Positions 55,195-64,000 of a stretch of DNA of 64,000 bases are shown in pieces. Location of the stretch: contig UGGS01000002.1 in the NCBI GenBank assembly GCA_900450595.1, positions 372,001-436,000 on the forward strand, given 5' to 3'. Origin of the DNA: [Flavobacterium] thermophilum. GTDB lineage: Bacteria; Bacillota; Bacilli; Bacillales; Anoxybacillaceae. The notes under the pieces are model-generated. The model did not search any database and had not been told where the DNA came from. It worked only from the letters and a program-made list of their open reading frames with translations. Position 1 is the stretch's first letter, and each line of letters opens with the position of its first letter. The position numbers were made by a program, and so were the translations under genes.

Positions 55195-57752
55195 TTATAG
55201 TTTCACGCGTTTCAAACGAAGCGCGTTGGCGACAACCGACACAGAGCTGAATGCCATCGCCGCTCCAGCGATCCATGGTTCTAATAATCCGAAAGCGGCG
55301 ACCGGAATGCCAATCGTATTATAAAACAACGCCCAGAACAGATTTTGCCGAATGTTTTTCATCGTTTTGCGGCTCAACTCAATGGCTTTCGGGATATGGC
55401 GCAAATCGCCGCCGACCAAGGTCACGTCCGCGGTCTCGATGGCGACATCAGCTCCCGTGCCAATCGCCATCCCAATATCCGCTTTCGCAAGAGCTGGAGC
55501 GTCATTAATTCCATCACCGACCATCGCCACACGTTTTCCTTGTTTTTGCAATTCCTCGACGATGTTCGCTTTGTCTTCCGGAAGCACCTCGGCGTACACA
55601 TGCTCAATGCCGACTTCATTGGCGATCGCTTCCGCTGTCCGTTGATTGTCCCCTGTTGCCATATAGACATCGATGCCCATTTGTTTTAATGTTTGAATCG
55701 CTTCTTTCGAGCTTTCTTTCACCGTATCCGCGACAGCAATGATGCCGGCAAGCTGTCCATCGATGGCAACGAGCATCACTGTTTTCCCTTGTTTTTCAAG
55801 CTCTACCATTTTATGGCTCTTCACCACAAAGTGTACTTGACAAAGAAAGACGATTATGATAAAGAAAATCAAAACAGCATTTTTCCTTTTTATACCACAC
55901 ATCTCTTTGAGCAACATTGCTATCATGTTTGTCTTTAAAAGTCAAGTACATCTTTTGGTGATGAACCCATTTTATCTTCATGCACAGAAATCGCTACAGA
56001 GCGCTCCTTCATCAATTTTCGCGTCCCAATAAGGATGCTTTTTCCGTCAATGACCGCTTCAATTCCGTGGCCGGTAATGGCGGAGAAGTGCTCCAATGGC
56101 TTCATCGAAATCGCTTGTTTCTTCCCGTATTCAACAATCGCATGAGCCAGCGGATGCTCCGAAGCGCTCTCGGCGGAAACCGCATAATCGAGCATGTCCT
56201 CGCGGAAGGCTAGCACATCGGTGACTTCCGGTTTTCCTTTTGTCACGGTTCCTGTTTTATCGAGTAATACGGCATTGATTTTATGCGTTCCCTCTAGGTA
56301 CTCACCTCCTTTAAAGAGAATTCCTTGTTCTGCCCCTTTTCCTGTACCGACCATAATCGATGTCGGCGTGGCAAGACCGAGCGCACAAGGGCACGCGATG
56401 ACAAGAACAGCGATGGCCGCCTCAAGCGCTTTCGCCAAATCACCCGGCGCAACGAAGAAGTACCAGATTAGAAAGGAAACAACCGCAATTCCGACAACAA
56501 TCGGTACGAAAATACCGGAAATGGTATCCGCCATCCGCTGAATCGGGGCTTTCGACCCTTGCGCCTCTTCAACGATTTTAATGATATTGGCCAGCGCGGT
56601 ATCTTTTCCGACTTTTTCGGCACGAATGGTCAGTACGCCATTCGTATTCATCGTCGCCCCGATCACATAGTCGCCTTCCTTTTTATCAACCGGGATCGAT
56701 TCACCGGTAATCATCGATTCGTCTACGGAAGATGCTCCGGCGATGACCATACCGTCTACCGGGATTTTTTCTCCCGGCTTAACAACGATCGTATCGCCGA
56801 TCACCACTTCCTCCAGCGGAACTTTCATTTCTTCCCCATTCCGAATGACGGTCGCTTCCTTCGCCTGCAGGCTGACTAGCTTCGAGATCGCTTCGGTTGT
56901 CCGCCCTTTCGCAAGCGCTTCAAAGTATTTGCCGACAAGCACAAGCGTAATCAAGACGGCGCTCGTTTCAAAATACAGCCTCGGCATATAGTCAGGATTC
57001 CCAAGCGTCCGCCACGCTTCATACAAGCTGTAAACGTACGCGGCCGATGTTCCAAGCGCCACTAGGACGTCCATGTTCGCGCTCTTGTTTCGTAACGCCC
57101 GGTACGCCCCGACATAGAAGGGACCGCCGATGTAGAACTGAACCGGTGTAGCTAAAAGAAGCTGGAACCACGGATTCATCAGCCAATGCGGCATCGGCAA
57201 GCCGATATCAAACGGCATATGAGCCAGCATCGTATAGAGCAGCGGCAACGATAAGATGATGGAAATCGCGAGTTGCCGTTGCTTCTGTTTCAGCCGCTCT
57301 TCTTTCCGGACGGCATCGTCTTGTTCTTCGTTTCGAATTTGCCCCCTGTACCCAAGCTTTTTGATTTTCTCTAAAATGTCTTCGACAGATGTGACACCCT
57401 CCTTGTATTCGACCACCGCGCTGTTTGTCGCCAAGTTGACAGCAGCGCTTGTCACACCTTCCATCCGATTTAACCCTTTTTCAATCCGCGTCGCACAGGC
57501 CGCACATGTCATTCCTTCAATATCAAGCGTCACTTTTTCCGTCGCAACGCCATACCCCAAATTCTCAATTTTCGTTTCGATATCGGCTATATTTTGCTTC
57601 GATGGATCATATTTAATCGTTGCTTTTTCCATTGCCAAATTGACATTGGCTTTGACGCCATCCATCTTATTTAATACTTTCTCAATCCGATTGGCGCACG
57701 CGGCACATGTCATGCCGGTCACTCTAAGTGTGACATGCTTTTGTTCACTCAT
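55195..57752 (-). pseudogene. copA: Copper-exporting P1B-type ATPase CopA, split by a MITE
   Basis: Two HMA domains ([30 protein letters not shown]), membrane helices with the CPC motif (ACPCALGLA), the phosphorylation site [12 protein letters not shown] and the SEHPLAH motif lie in the first part (55976-57752). The 153-bp MITE at 55815-55967 breaks the gene after VHEDKM. The rest (55195-55814) holds [10 protein letters not shown] and the last two helices. Removing the MITE and one CATTTTAT restores [14 protein letters not shown]. The first part ends at a stop in the MITE; the second is open from an ATG in the MITE with a hydrophobic leader. The start at 57752 follows AAAGGAGTGGG. Confidence 0.92.
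55815..55967 (+). mobile_element. ISL3-type MITE, copy 2 (153 bp), in copA
   Basis: Ends GGCTCTTCACCACAAAGTG and, complemented, GGTTCATCACCAAAAGATG. A perfect 8-bp duplication CATTTTAT lies at 55807-55814 and 55968-55975, as in ISL3 elements. Confidence 0.94.
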
Positions 57753-57769
57753 AATGCTTCCCACTCCTT

Positions 57770-58081
57770 TCACTTTGAGAACTGTTTAATGACATCCATT
57801 AATTCGCGAATGGATTCTTCTCCACTTCCTTCGCGGATCGCTTTAGACACACAATGGCTGACATGACGTTCTAACAAGTTCAATCCTACTTTATTTAACG
57901 CTGCCGTGATCGCTGAAATTTGCACTAAAATATCAATACAATAACGATTGTCCTCCACCATTTTTTGCACACCGCGCACTTGTCCTTCGATGCGCTTCAA
58001 GCGCTTGATGATGCGTTCGATTTCCTGTTCCGTTCGTGGAACCATTTTTTTATCCATATTATGATCTTCATAATGGTTCAT
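57770..58081 (-). CDS. csoR: Copper-sensing repressor CsoR
   Basis: 103-residue all-helical DNA-binding regulator that leaves its operator on binding Cu(I). The Cys-His-Cys ligand set is visible (Cys in RYCIDIL, His and Cys in [11 protein letters not shown]), with the basic [17 protein letters not shown] stretch. The ATG at 58081 follows AGAGGTGATG. It heads the operon csoR-copA-copZ and its promoter carries a matching operator. Confidence 0.95.
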   Translation of the reverse strand: MNHYEDHNMDKKMVPRTEQEIERIIKRLKRIEGQVRGVQKMVEDNRYCIDILVQISAITAALNKVGLNLLERHVSHCVSKAIREGSGEESIRELMDVIKQFSK

Positions 58082-58104
58082 CAAACATCACCTCTTTTAA
58101 TTAC

Positions 58105-58133
58105 ATTATACCGGTAATGGGTATAAAGCGCAA
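58105..58133 (-). promoter_or_regulatory. csoR promoter with CsoR operator in the spacer
   Basis: On the minus strand TTGCGC, a 17-base spacer and TATAAT form a strong sigma-A promoter. The spacer and -10 contain the inverted repeat TATACCCATTACCGGTATA, the GGGTAT/ATACC pattern of CsoR sites. Bound CsoR would block polymerase until copper rises. Confidence 0.85.
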
Positions 58134-58269
58134 CTAGGATATCTCACAAATCATGTTCGCCAACAATCCATAATAAACACTAAGTAGGAAAAATCCAATT
58201 TTCCACAAAAAATTCACAATTTTATTTTACAGTATCGTTATCAAGATTGAAGAGAGAGGATCGATCAAT

Positions 58270-58977
58270 ATGAACGATATCAATGTATTTCTAGCTTTCG
58301 GAGCGGGATTACTGTCTTTTATATCCCCTTGTTGTTTACCGCTATATCCAGCTTTTTTATCTTACATTACTGGGGTATCCGTTGATGAAATAAAGAAAGA
58401 AAATGGGATGCTTCAAAAACGCGCAATACTCCATACATTCTTTTTCTTGCTCGGTTTTTCCGTCATCTTCATCGCTATTGGTTTTGGTACTTCTGTAATA
58501 GGAAAACTATTCGTTGATTACCAAGATTTAATCAGACAAATTAGTGCCTTGTTCATTATCTTTTTTGGTCTCGTCATTTTAGGTGTATTTTCACCTTCCT
58601 TTATGATGAAAGATAAACGGTTAGTTTTCCGCAACAAGCCTTCCGGTTATTTTGGCTCTATTTTAATTGGCATAGGATTCGCAGCGGGCTGGACTCCCTG
58701 CACAGGTCCAATTCTTGTATCAGTGATCGCGTTAGCAGCTACCAAACCGAGTGCAGCTATGTTATATATGTTCGCATATGTATTAGGGTTTGCTGTACCT
58801 TTTTTCATCATGTCATTTTTTATCAGCAAGTTGAATTGGATAAAAAGATATAACGCTGTCATCGTCAAAGTCGGAGGGGTTCTTATGATTATCATGGGAA
58901 TTATGCTGTTTTTTGATTGGATGACAAAGATCATTATCTTTTTTACAGATTTGTTTGGTGGGTTCACAGGTTTTTAA
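58270..58977 (+). CDS. ccdA: Cytochrome c biogenesis protein CcdA
   Basis: 235-residue membrane protein that carries electrons from cytosolic thioredoxin to extracytoplasmic thiol-disulfide proteins. The reactive cysteines are in [11 protein letters not shown] (helix 1) and [10 protein letters not shown] (helix 4), with six predicted helices. The likely partner is the TlpA-type protein convergent downstream. GAGAGAGG at 58252-58259 precedes the ATG. Confidence 0.93.
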   Translation: MNDINVFLAFGAGLLSFISPCCLPLYPAFLSYITGVSVDEIKKENGMLQKRAILHTFFFLLGFSVIFIAIGFGTSVIGKLFVDYQDLIRQISALFIIFFGLVILGVFSPSFMMKDKRLVFRNKPSGYFGSILIGIGFAAGWTPCTGPILVSVIALAATKPSAAMLYMFAYVLGFAVPFFIMSFFISKLNWIKRYNAVIVKVGGVLMIIMGIMLFFDWMTKIIIFFTDLFGGFTGF

Positions 58978-58990
58978 TATACTCCCGAAA

Positions 58991-59043
58991 TCCCCCCTTG
59001 AGTGAATAGCAACAATTCTTGTTACTGTCCACTCAGGAGGGAT
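58991..59043. terminator. Bidirectional terminator between ccdA and the TlpA gene
   Basis: TCCCCCCTTGAGTG pairs imperfectly with ACTCAGGAGGGA, with an inner AGCAACAA/TTGTTACT stem. Confidence 0.75.
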
Positions 59044-59056
59044 CATTATTTAGTTT

Positions 59057-60456
59057 TTATTGAATATTCGAGATCATGCGATCCATCGTTTCATAAGACA
59101 TAGGACCTATATACTTATCTCTAATAACCCCGTTTTTATCGATGATATACGAAGTGGGGATCGTTATTGCACCGTATAGATTTCCAATGTCCCCTTGCTC
59201 ATCAAGCACAACTTTAAATGTCACTCCCTTATTTTTCACAAAATCGTTCACCGCATCAGGACCTCTTTCGCTATTCGTTAAGTTGACTGCTAAAATTTCT
59301 ACATTGTTATTTTTATTATTTTCGTAGAACTTTTGCATTTCTGGCATTTCAGCTCTACAAGGCGGACACCAAGTAGCCCAAAAATTCAATATCACCGTTT
59401 TTCCACGCAAATCAGACAATTTTATTTTATCCCCTGTAATTGAAAGTAATTCAAAATCCGGGGCAACTTCTCCTTTATTCGTGCCGATTTTTCCCGAATC
59501 CAATGAAGTAGACACGACCGGCTTTGGTTTGATCTTTCCTTCTTCCTGTTGATTGTTAAAAATAGAAGCTACAGCAATACTTACCATCATCACACCTAAA
59601 GCGAGTTGGGTCATTGCGTTTCTCCGCCCCTTGTTCTCGTCCCCAAGAGCCGCTTCTCTTTCTCGCCTCTCTAACCAATATGAAATACATATAAAAACGA
59701 TAACGAGAGAGCCATACAACCATACTTCTTTTGATATGATTCCTGTATTTACAAAATATTTTTTATACAGGGCTAGTTCGAATTGAATGAGATGGAACCA
59801 TATAAGAAGTTGCAATAAAGTTTTTTGAATTTTGACTCGTGATGCTACTATAAAAAAACAAATCGCTACTATTGCTTGCAAAATGATGAAATAATTTTGG
59901 GAATTTTCCATTACTCGAATCCATGCAAAAGTACTAAAATAGCCAAAATATACCGGAACTACTGCTCGTGTGTAAGAAGCCACAGGAATATTCTGCTTTT
60001 TTACGTATAACCAAGTATAGACCGTGATAAAAACAATCCCCATACTAATGCCAACATATCCCCCGTTAAAATAAAGGATTGTCATCGGATTTTGTAAAAC
60101 TGAATTCGGATGTAAAAAGACATAACTAAATTTCCAAATGAGTACACCGTTGGTTCATCACCAAAAGATGTACTTGACTTTTAAAGACAAACATGATAGC
60201 AATGTTGCTCAAAGAGATGTGTGGTATAAAAAGGAAAAATGCTGTTTTGATTTTCTTTATCATAATCGTCTTTCTTTGTCAAGTACACTTTGTGGTGAAG
60301 AGCCACACCGTTAATAAAACTGTTAAAAATTAAATCCATGATGTTTCGTTCTATTTTTAATATCTTAATGCCGTAATAAAACATAACATAGCTAATCAGT
60401 AAGCTGCTTACGAGCAAAAGATTTTCGCCTTGAACTACAATATTGCCGAATTGCAA
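59057..60456 (-). pseudogene. Lgt-like membrane domain fused to TlpA-type thioredoxin, split by a MITE
   Basis: The C-terminal domain is a TlpA/ResA thiol-disulfide oxidoreductase (GKTVILNFWATWCPPCRAEM with the CxxC, then the cis-Pro in ITIPTSYIID). Before it lie several membrane helices; the first part, with FINGVLIWKFSYVFLHPNSV and ILYFNGGYVGISMGI, resembles the Lgt prolipoprotein transferase fold. The MITE at 60152-60304 interrupts the gene after FINGV; removal with one ACACCGTT restores FINGVLIW. The TTG at 60456 (MQFGNIVVQGEN) is chosen for TTGGAGGG. A shorter protein from the ATG at 60085 would keep the thioredoxin domain and most helices. Confidence 0.82.
60152..60304 (-). mobile_element. 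ISL3-type MITE, copy 3 (153 bp), in the TlpA fusion gene
   Basis: Same family as 55815, opposite orientation. A perfect 8-bp duplication ACACCGTT lies at 60144-60151 and 60305-60312. Confidence 0.94.
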
Positions 60457-60507
60457 TACGCATCCCTCCAAAATTTTATGTAGTTGGCTTATTATAAATA
60501 AAAAATA

Positions 60508-60650
60508 GGATCTTCACCAAAAGTTGTACTTGACTGTTTCAGATCATGTCTTGCTTACATGCATAAGGAAAATCAGTAAATCAACGATTTTCCTACATGG
60601 TGACACGAGAAAAAGCCTCGCTTGTCAAGTACACGTTGTGGTGATGAACC
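60508..60650. mobile_element. ISL3-type MITE, divergent copy 4 (143 bp)
   Basis: Ends GGATCTTCACCAAAAGTTG and, complemented, GGTTCATCACCACAACGTG, with an internal hairpin (GGAAAATC with GATTTTCC) unlike the other copies. A perfect 8-bp duplication AAAAAATA lies at 60500-60507 and 60651-60658. Confidence 0.9.
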
Positions 60651-60681
60651 AAAAAATATGAATTTATTATGGAGATAAAAA

Positions 60682-60711
60682 GAAGTTGTTGACAATGCAA
60701 TCAACAACTTC
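60682..60711 (-). terminator. Terminator for the SHOCT gene unit
   Basis: GAAGTTGTTGA pairs with TCAACAACTTC; on the minus strand a T tract follows. Confidence 0.85.
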
Positions 60712-60780
60712 CTTCATCTATATGAAATGAAAAAAGGGGGGAGCAATGGTAAATCGCATCTCCTGTATACAATATAACGA

Positions 60781-60978
60781 CTACAATTTTTTGGATAGCT
60801 GTTCAAATTCATCTAAAGAGATCTCTCCTTTGGCTAATCGTACTTTCAATATTTCTATCGGAGAGAGTTCTTCTTTACGACCATTGATAAAACGATATAA
60901 GAGATAAAAACCAACGGCGATTAATACAACCCAAAATAACATGATCCCAACCATCATGAAAGAACCGCCAAACATCAT
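60781..60978 (-). CDS. Small SHOCT-domain membrane protein
   Basis: 65 residues: one membrane helix (MMVGIMLFWVVLIAVGFYLLYRFI) and a C-terminal SHOCT motif (SPIEILKVRLAKGEISLDEFEQLSKKL). Such proteins are frequent beside copper and redox genes in Bacillaceae; the role is unknown. AAAGGAGGG lies upstream. It lies 24 bases after the DsbD-like gene and probably shares its transcript. Confidence 0.88.
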   Translation of the reverse strand: MMFGGSFMMVGIMLFWVVLIAVGFYLLYRFINGRKEELSPIEILKVRLAKGEISLDEFEQLSKKL

Positions 60979-61002
60979 TGAGTTTCCCTCCTTTTCCTAA
61001 CT

Positions 61003-61731
61003 TTAAAACCAATAAGTGATCGTATCTAATATACCAAGTAAAACCATCACGATTCCGGCTGTTTTCTGAACAATCCCCCCTACTTGTCTTCCTTTTTTCA
61101 TTACAGTGCCGCTAAATCCTAAGTACCAAAGGATAAAGATAAAGAAAATAACAGGTACAGAAGTTCCAACGGCAAAGATGCTCGGTAATAGTACCCCATA
61201 AGACGTTGAATAGACGAGAGGCATGAGAGTGACAAAAAACAGCACAAACATCGTTGGACAAAAAGCTAATGAAAAGCCAAATCCCATGAAAAACGAACCG
61301 ATTTTTCCTTTTCGCCATCTCTCAGGCACTTTGAACAAGGTAACGTTCCAATACATTTTAAAAAGCCCTAACAAATATAAGCCTACAAGAATGAGAATGG
61401 GACCAATAAGCTTTCTTAACCACGGAAAATACAATGTTAGCGTACTTTGAATCTCTTTCCCCATCAGCCAAACGATGAAACCTAAACCGGAAAAAGCAAT
61501 AATTTTACCAAAAATAAATAGGAACAACTCTTTCCACGCAATTCCTTTTTGCAAGGACTGATTACTGTATAAAGTGATCGCTCCTAAATTACCAGTGAGT
61601 TGACACGGAGCCATCGCTCCCACGATGCCAAGAAGAAAGGCTGACAAAATAGGAATCTCTGTCATGCTATTTGCCATATTAAGAAACGGTTGACTTAGAA
61701 AGTTACTGATTTGACTCAAGAACGAATACAC
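61003..61731 (-). CDS. DsbD/CcdA-like or TauE/SafE-type membrane protein
   Basis: About 242 residues, six or more helices. Conserved motifs GIVGAMAPCQLTGN and GFGFSLAFCPTMFVLFF each carry a Cys next to Pro, in the positions of the redox cysteines of DsbD/CcdA proteins. Annotation pipelines often call this family sulfite exporter TauE/SafE or a urease-accessory-like protein. The GTG at 61731 with GAAGGTG upstream is preferred, but a TTG at 61719 or the long frame to 61824 is possible. A second thiol-reductant channel or metal transporter in the copper island is inferred. Confidence 0.75.
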   Translation of the reverse strand: MYSFLSQISNFLSQPFLNMANSMTEIPILSAFLLGIVGAMAPCQLTGNLGAITLYSNQSLQKGIAWKELFLFIFGKIIAFSGLGFIVWLMGKEIQSTLTLYFPWLRKLIGPILILVGLYLLGLFKMYWNVTLFKVPERWRKGKIGSFFMGFGFSLAFCPTMFVLFFVTLMPLVYSTSYGVLLPSIFAVGTSVPVIFFIFILWYLGFSGTVMKKGRQVGGIVQKTAGIVMVLLGILDTITYWF

Positions 61732-61842
61732 CCTTCTTCTCACCTTCTTCTCTATCTGATGTCTATATTGTAGCAATGAATTTTGCAGAAATTGTGGAGT
61801 GGTATATTTTAAGCAAAAAGACATGCCTCCGCATGTCTTTTA

Positions 61843-62823
61843 TTAAAAATTTATTTTCCCTTTCGATGCTATCCTTGTCCAGCTTTCACCGTTATTTTTT
61901 GTCATGAAAATATCCCCGTTCATGGTGGCGATCACAATTTCCTTCTCATTTTTCGGATTAGAGGCCATATACATGATATGGTCTTTTTCATCGAGCGTAG
62001 GAACAGAAAGAACTTCCTCTTGTTTTGTGTCTAATGATTGTTTGATTAGGATAGGTTTATCGTTCTCTACAGCTGCAAATACAATGAATTTTTCTTGGAA
62101 CGCAAACGTCGTCGTATTGATTTTTCGAGTAAACCGTTCAAACGTATTCCCATTATCTCTCGAAACAAAAATTCCTTCCGATGTACTAATTCCGACCATA
62201 TTTTCGTCCGTTGGATGGGCAGCAATCGTTCCCGCTGCCGTTTGCGGCAGGCCGTTCAATTGACTTGGCGACCACGTTTTGCCGTCGTCTTTACTGTAAA
62301 ATACCCCTTGTCCGAGCGTTTTATTTTCTTCTTGGTTCACAACATAAATGGTATGGCTTTTATAGCCAACTGTCATATAATGAAAATCAGATTCTTTATA
62401 AAATCCTAAATTCATCAATGTTTGTCCATTATCAAAACTTTTCACAAGACCAAGTGGATTTCCTAAAGATGAACCTTCTTCCGGATGCCCTGATGAATAA
62501 AAGCCGTCGTCTGTGGCAGAAAAGCCCATATAATCATGTTTATACGAAGTCGTTTCATACCACTTATTGTTTTGGTAAACGAGTAACCCCTCATGTGTAG
62601 CAAAGTAAATCGCATTTTGGTTGCCTGCATAACCGATTCCATGTAAATGCTCGATCTTTCCTTCTTTTTTTTCTTGAAAGAAAGGATTATTGGTAACAGA
62701 TACGTTCGATTTTGCTTGTTCTTTGCTTGTAATAAAGGCCTGTTTTTTTTCATTGGATGATGAACAAGCGCTTAGAAGAAGAATGGATGATGTAATGATG
62801 ATTGCTTTCGTCATTTTTGTCAT
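61843..62823 (-). CDS. BNR/WD40-like repeat lipoprotein (F510_1955 family)
   Basis: 326-residue extracytoplasmic lipoprotein (signal peptide ending LLSAC). The rest is a beta-propeller-like domain with BNR/sialidase-type Asp boxes: KSFDNGQTL, YSKDDGKTWSP, VSRDNGNTFERF and MTKNNGESWTRI. GKIEHLHGIGYAGNQNAIYFATHEGL matches the F510_1955 group. The ATG at 62823 follows AAAGGAGAG. Enzymatic activity has not been shown for this group as far as I know. Confidence 0.85.
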   Translation of the reverse strand: MTKMTKAIIITSSILLLSACSSSNEKKQAFITSKEQAKSNVSVTNNPFFQEKKEGKIEHLHGIGYAGNQNAIYFATHEGLLVYQNNKWYETTSYKHDYMGFSATDDGFYSSGHPEEGSSLGNPLGLVKSFDNGQTLMNLGFYKESDFHYMTVGYKSHTIYVVNQEENKTLGQGVFYSKDDGKTWSPSQLNGLPQTAAGTIAAHPTDENMVGISTSEGIFVSRDNGNTFERFTRKINTTTFAFQEKFIVFAAVENDKPILIKQSLDTKQEEVLSVPTLDEKDHIMYMASNPKNEKEIVIATMNGDIFMTKNNGESWTRIASKGKINF

Positions 62824-62914
62824 GGTCGACTCTCCTTTGTATAATGTAGATTTCGCACATTTTATAACAGATATTTGCAGAATGTATGGAATTGCAAACC
62901 CCTTTTTCATTCGT

Positions 62915-63469
62915 TTAAGCCTTTTTTCGAGTGATTTTCTTCCAAGTAAATATAAATAAAAAAACAGATAGAAGTGTCGATATCACTTTCCCTTGCCATG
63001 TCCAATTCATCACTTGATAAACCGAATATGCCTCTAACAAAAGTGCTGGCAGCTTTCCAAGCGAGCTGGCAATGATAAAGATCAGTAAGGAGGTGTGTCC
63101 GATCGCTGCCACAAACGTCACAAGTCCCGACGGAACAAAAGGAAGAAGACGCAAAGACAAAATAAGCGAAAAGGCTTCTACCCCTTCTGCCTCAAGCAAA
63201 CGTTTCACTTTCGGATAGGAAAACCATTTCGTTTCCGAAAGTTTGTGAAATCCTTTTCGATATAAAACGAAAGAAACAATCGCCCCAACAGCTTCCCCTA
63301 CAAACGATAAAAAGGTGCCTTTCCAAAAACCGAATACCGCCAAGTTAGCTGCAGTGAGAAATACGCTCGGTACAACGCCTAAAATACTGATCACAATATT
63401 GATCGCAATACTAATGAGATAAGCAACGCTTTCATATGTATGAAACAATGTAATGAGCTTCTCTTCCAT
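62915..63469 (-). CDS. TVP38/TMEM64 (VTT domain) membrane protein
   Basis: 184 residues with several helices and the VTT/SNARE-associated core (GVVPSVFLTAANLAVFGFW, FLSFVGEAVGAIVSF, RLLPFVPSGLVTFVAA). DedA-superfamily members move lipids across membranes. Its start overlaps the end of the response regulator gene by 38 bases, so both are probably cotranscribed. Confidence 0.9.
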   Translation of the reverse strand: MEEKLITLFHTYESVAYLISIAINIVISILGVVPSVFLTAANLAVFGFWKGTFLSFVGEAVGAIVSFVLYRKGFHKLSETKWFSYPKVKRLLEAEGVEAFSLILSLRLLPFVPSGLVTFVAAIGHTSLLIFIIASSLGKLPALLLEAYSVYQVMNWTWQGKVISTLLSVFLFIFTWKKITRKKA

Positions 63470-64000
63470 TTCTTTTTACCTTATCCCCCCATTTATATCC
63501 TACACCCCAAACGGTTTGCAGAAATTGATCGATCGGAAAACCGGCTTGGCGGAGCTTCTCGCGAATATTTTTGACATGCGAATCGATTGTCCGTTCTTTT
63601 GTATTGGCGTTATACCCCCATAATGTCACGATGAGTTGCTCTCGGCTAAATACCCTGTTTGGATTTTTGAGAAAAAGTCCTAAAATGGCAAACTCTTTTG
63701 GCGTGAGAAAAATATCGTGCCCAGCATATTGGACTTTATGCTGCGCTTCATCCCAAACTAAGCCGTTAAACTCCAGTTTCGCTTGTTTTCCTACAGAACG
63801 GCGCAATACCGCTTCGATCCGAGCGAGCAGCTCAGATTCGTCAAATGGTTTTGTAATATAATCATCTGCTCCGATTTTCAACCCTTGGACAACATCTGTC
63901 GTTTCTCCTCTTGCTGTTACCATAATAATTGGGACATTCGAAAACTCTCGTATTTGTTTGCACATTTCCCATCCGTCCATCTCTGGCATCATCACATCAA
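63432..64000 (-). CDS. OmpR/PhoB-family response regulator (cut by the window edge)
   Basis: About 189 residues are visible; the first 50 or so lie outside. The visible receiver part begins at the phosphorylated Asp (DVMMPEMDGWEM), followed by the conserved Thr in IIMVTARGE and Lys in YITKPFDESELLARI. The C-terminal winged helix has FLTPKEFAILGLFLKN and the recognition region RTIDSHVKNIREKL. The cognate histidine kinase is not in the window. Confidence 0.95.
   Translation of the reverse strand, partial: DVMMPEMDGWEMCKQIREFSNVPIIMVTARGETTDVVQGLKIGADDYITKPFDESELLARIEAVLRRSVGKQAKLEFNGLVWDEAQHKVQYAGHDIFLTPKEFAILGLFLKNPNRVFSREQLIVTLWGYNANTKERTIDSHVKNIREKLRQAGFPIDQFLQTVWGVGYKWGDKVKRNGREAHYIVSYI

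Noticed and set aside
1..64000. rRNA, tRNA, replication origin or phage attachment site
   Set aside because: No tRNA-like cloverleaf, rRNA block, DnaA-box cluster or integrase gene was noticed in reading; a scan with tRNAscan-SE and Infernal would settle it.

Overview
This is a thermophilic Bacillaceae chromosome segment of the Geobacillus/Parageobacillus/Anoxybacillus type. That placement rests on a GC-rich Bacillus-style core (fabZ, LCP protein, BY-kinase, PHP phosphatase), strong AGGAGG ribosome sites, frequent TTG/GTG starts, and an IS load (IS630, IS1634, IS982, IS4, TnpB-only IS605, IS110 remnants) typical of those genera. The species cannot be fixed from sequence alone. No rRNA, tRNA or CRISPR array was seen.

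Region 1 (1-27.6 kb) is fabZ and a small Asp/Asn-rich lipoprotein followed by an exopolysaccharide locus. Its regulatory end holds a Wzz-like co-polymerase, a tyrosine kinase, an SGNH hydrolase, an LCP transferase and a CpsB-type phosphatase. The assembly part holds GalU fused to an initiating sugar-phosphate transferase, a Wzx flippase, UDP-galactopyranose mutase, three GT2 glycosyltransferases, a Wzy polymerase cut by an IS630, rmlACBD for dTDP-rhamnose, then pgcA and galE. The predicted product is a Wzx/Wzy polymer with rhamnose and probably galactofuranose. The central glycosyltransferase block is AT-rich and carries three near-identical IS630 copies; the rml/pgcA/galE end is progressively more GC-rich. 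A TnpB element, a truncated ATPase and a coiled-coil protein sit between the regulatory and assembly parts.

Region 2 (27.6-51.3 kb) is an accessory mosaic. Decayed pieces of pgcA (one, split by an IS1634) and galE (three) recur along it. Short GGTGCCTGTCACC-type repeats sit at several junctions. Cargo includes a Trp-repeat protein, a DUF4003 protein, an ATPase plus PD-(D/E)XK-like nuclease pair (candidate defence system), Rpn and ComM fragments, a second TnpB element with an IS4 inserted exactly at its end, and a TerY-P-like signalling group (vWA, PP2C phosphatase, Ser/Thr kinase) followed by a TcaA-like membrane protein and a membrane-anchored GH3 enzyme, the last two frameshifted.

Region 3 (51.3-64 kb) is an IS982 and a copper/thiol-redox island: multicopper oxidase lipoprotein, Cys-rich copper-storage protein, csoR-copA-copZ (copA split by a MITE), CcdA, an Lgt-like/TlpA fusion (also split by a MITE), a SHOCT protein, a DsbD-like membrane protein, a BNR-like lipoprotein, a VTT-domain protein and a response regulator cut by the window edge. 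ISL3-type MITEs (four copies) and an IS1634-type MITE can be delimited by terminal repeats, and most by target duplications.

All family calls come from reading motifs; no database search was possible.
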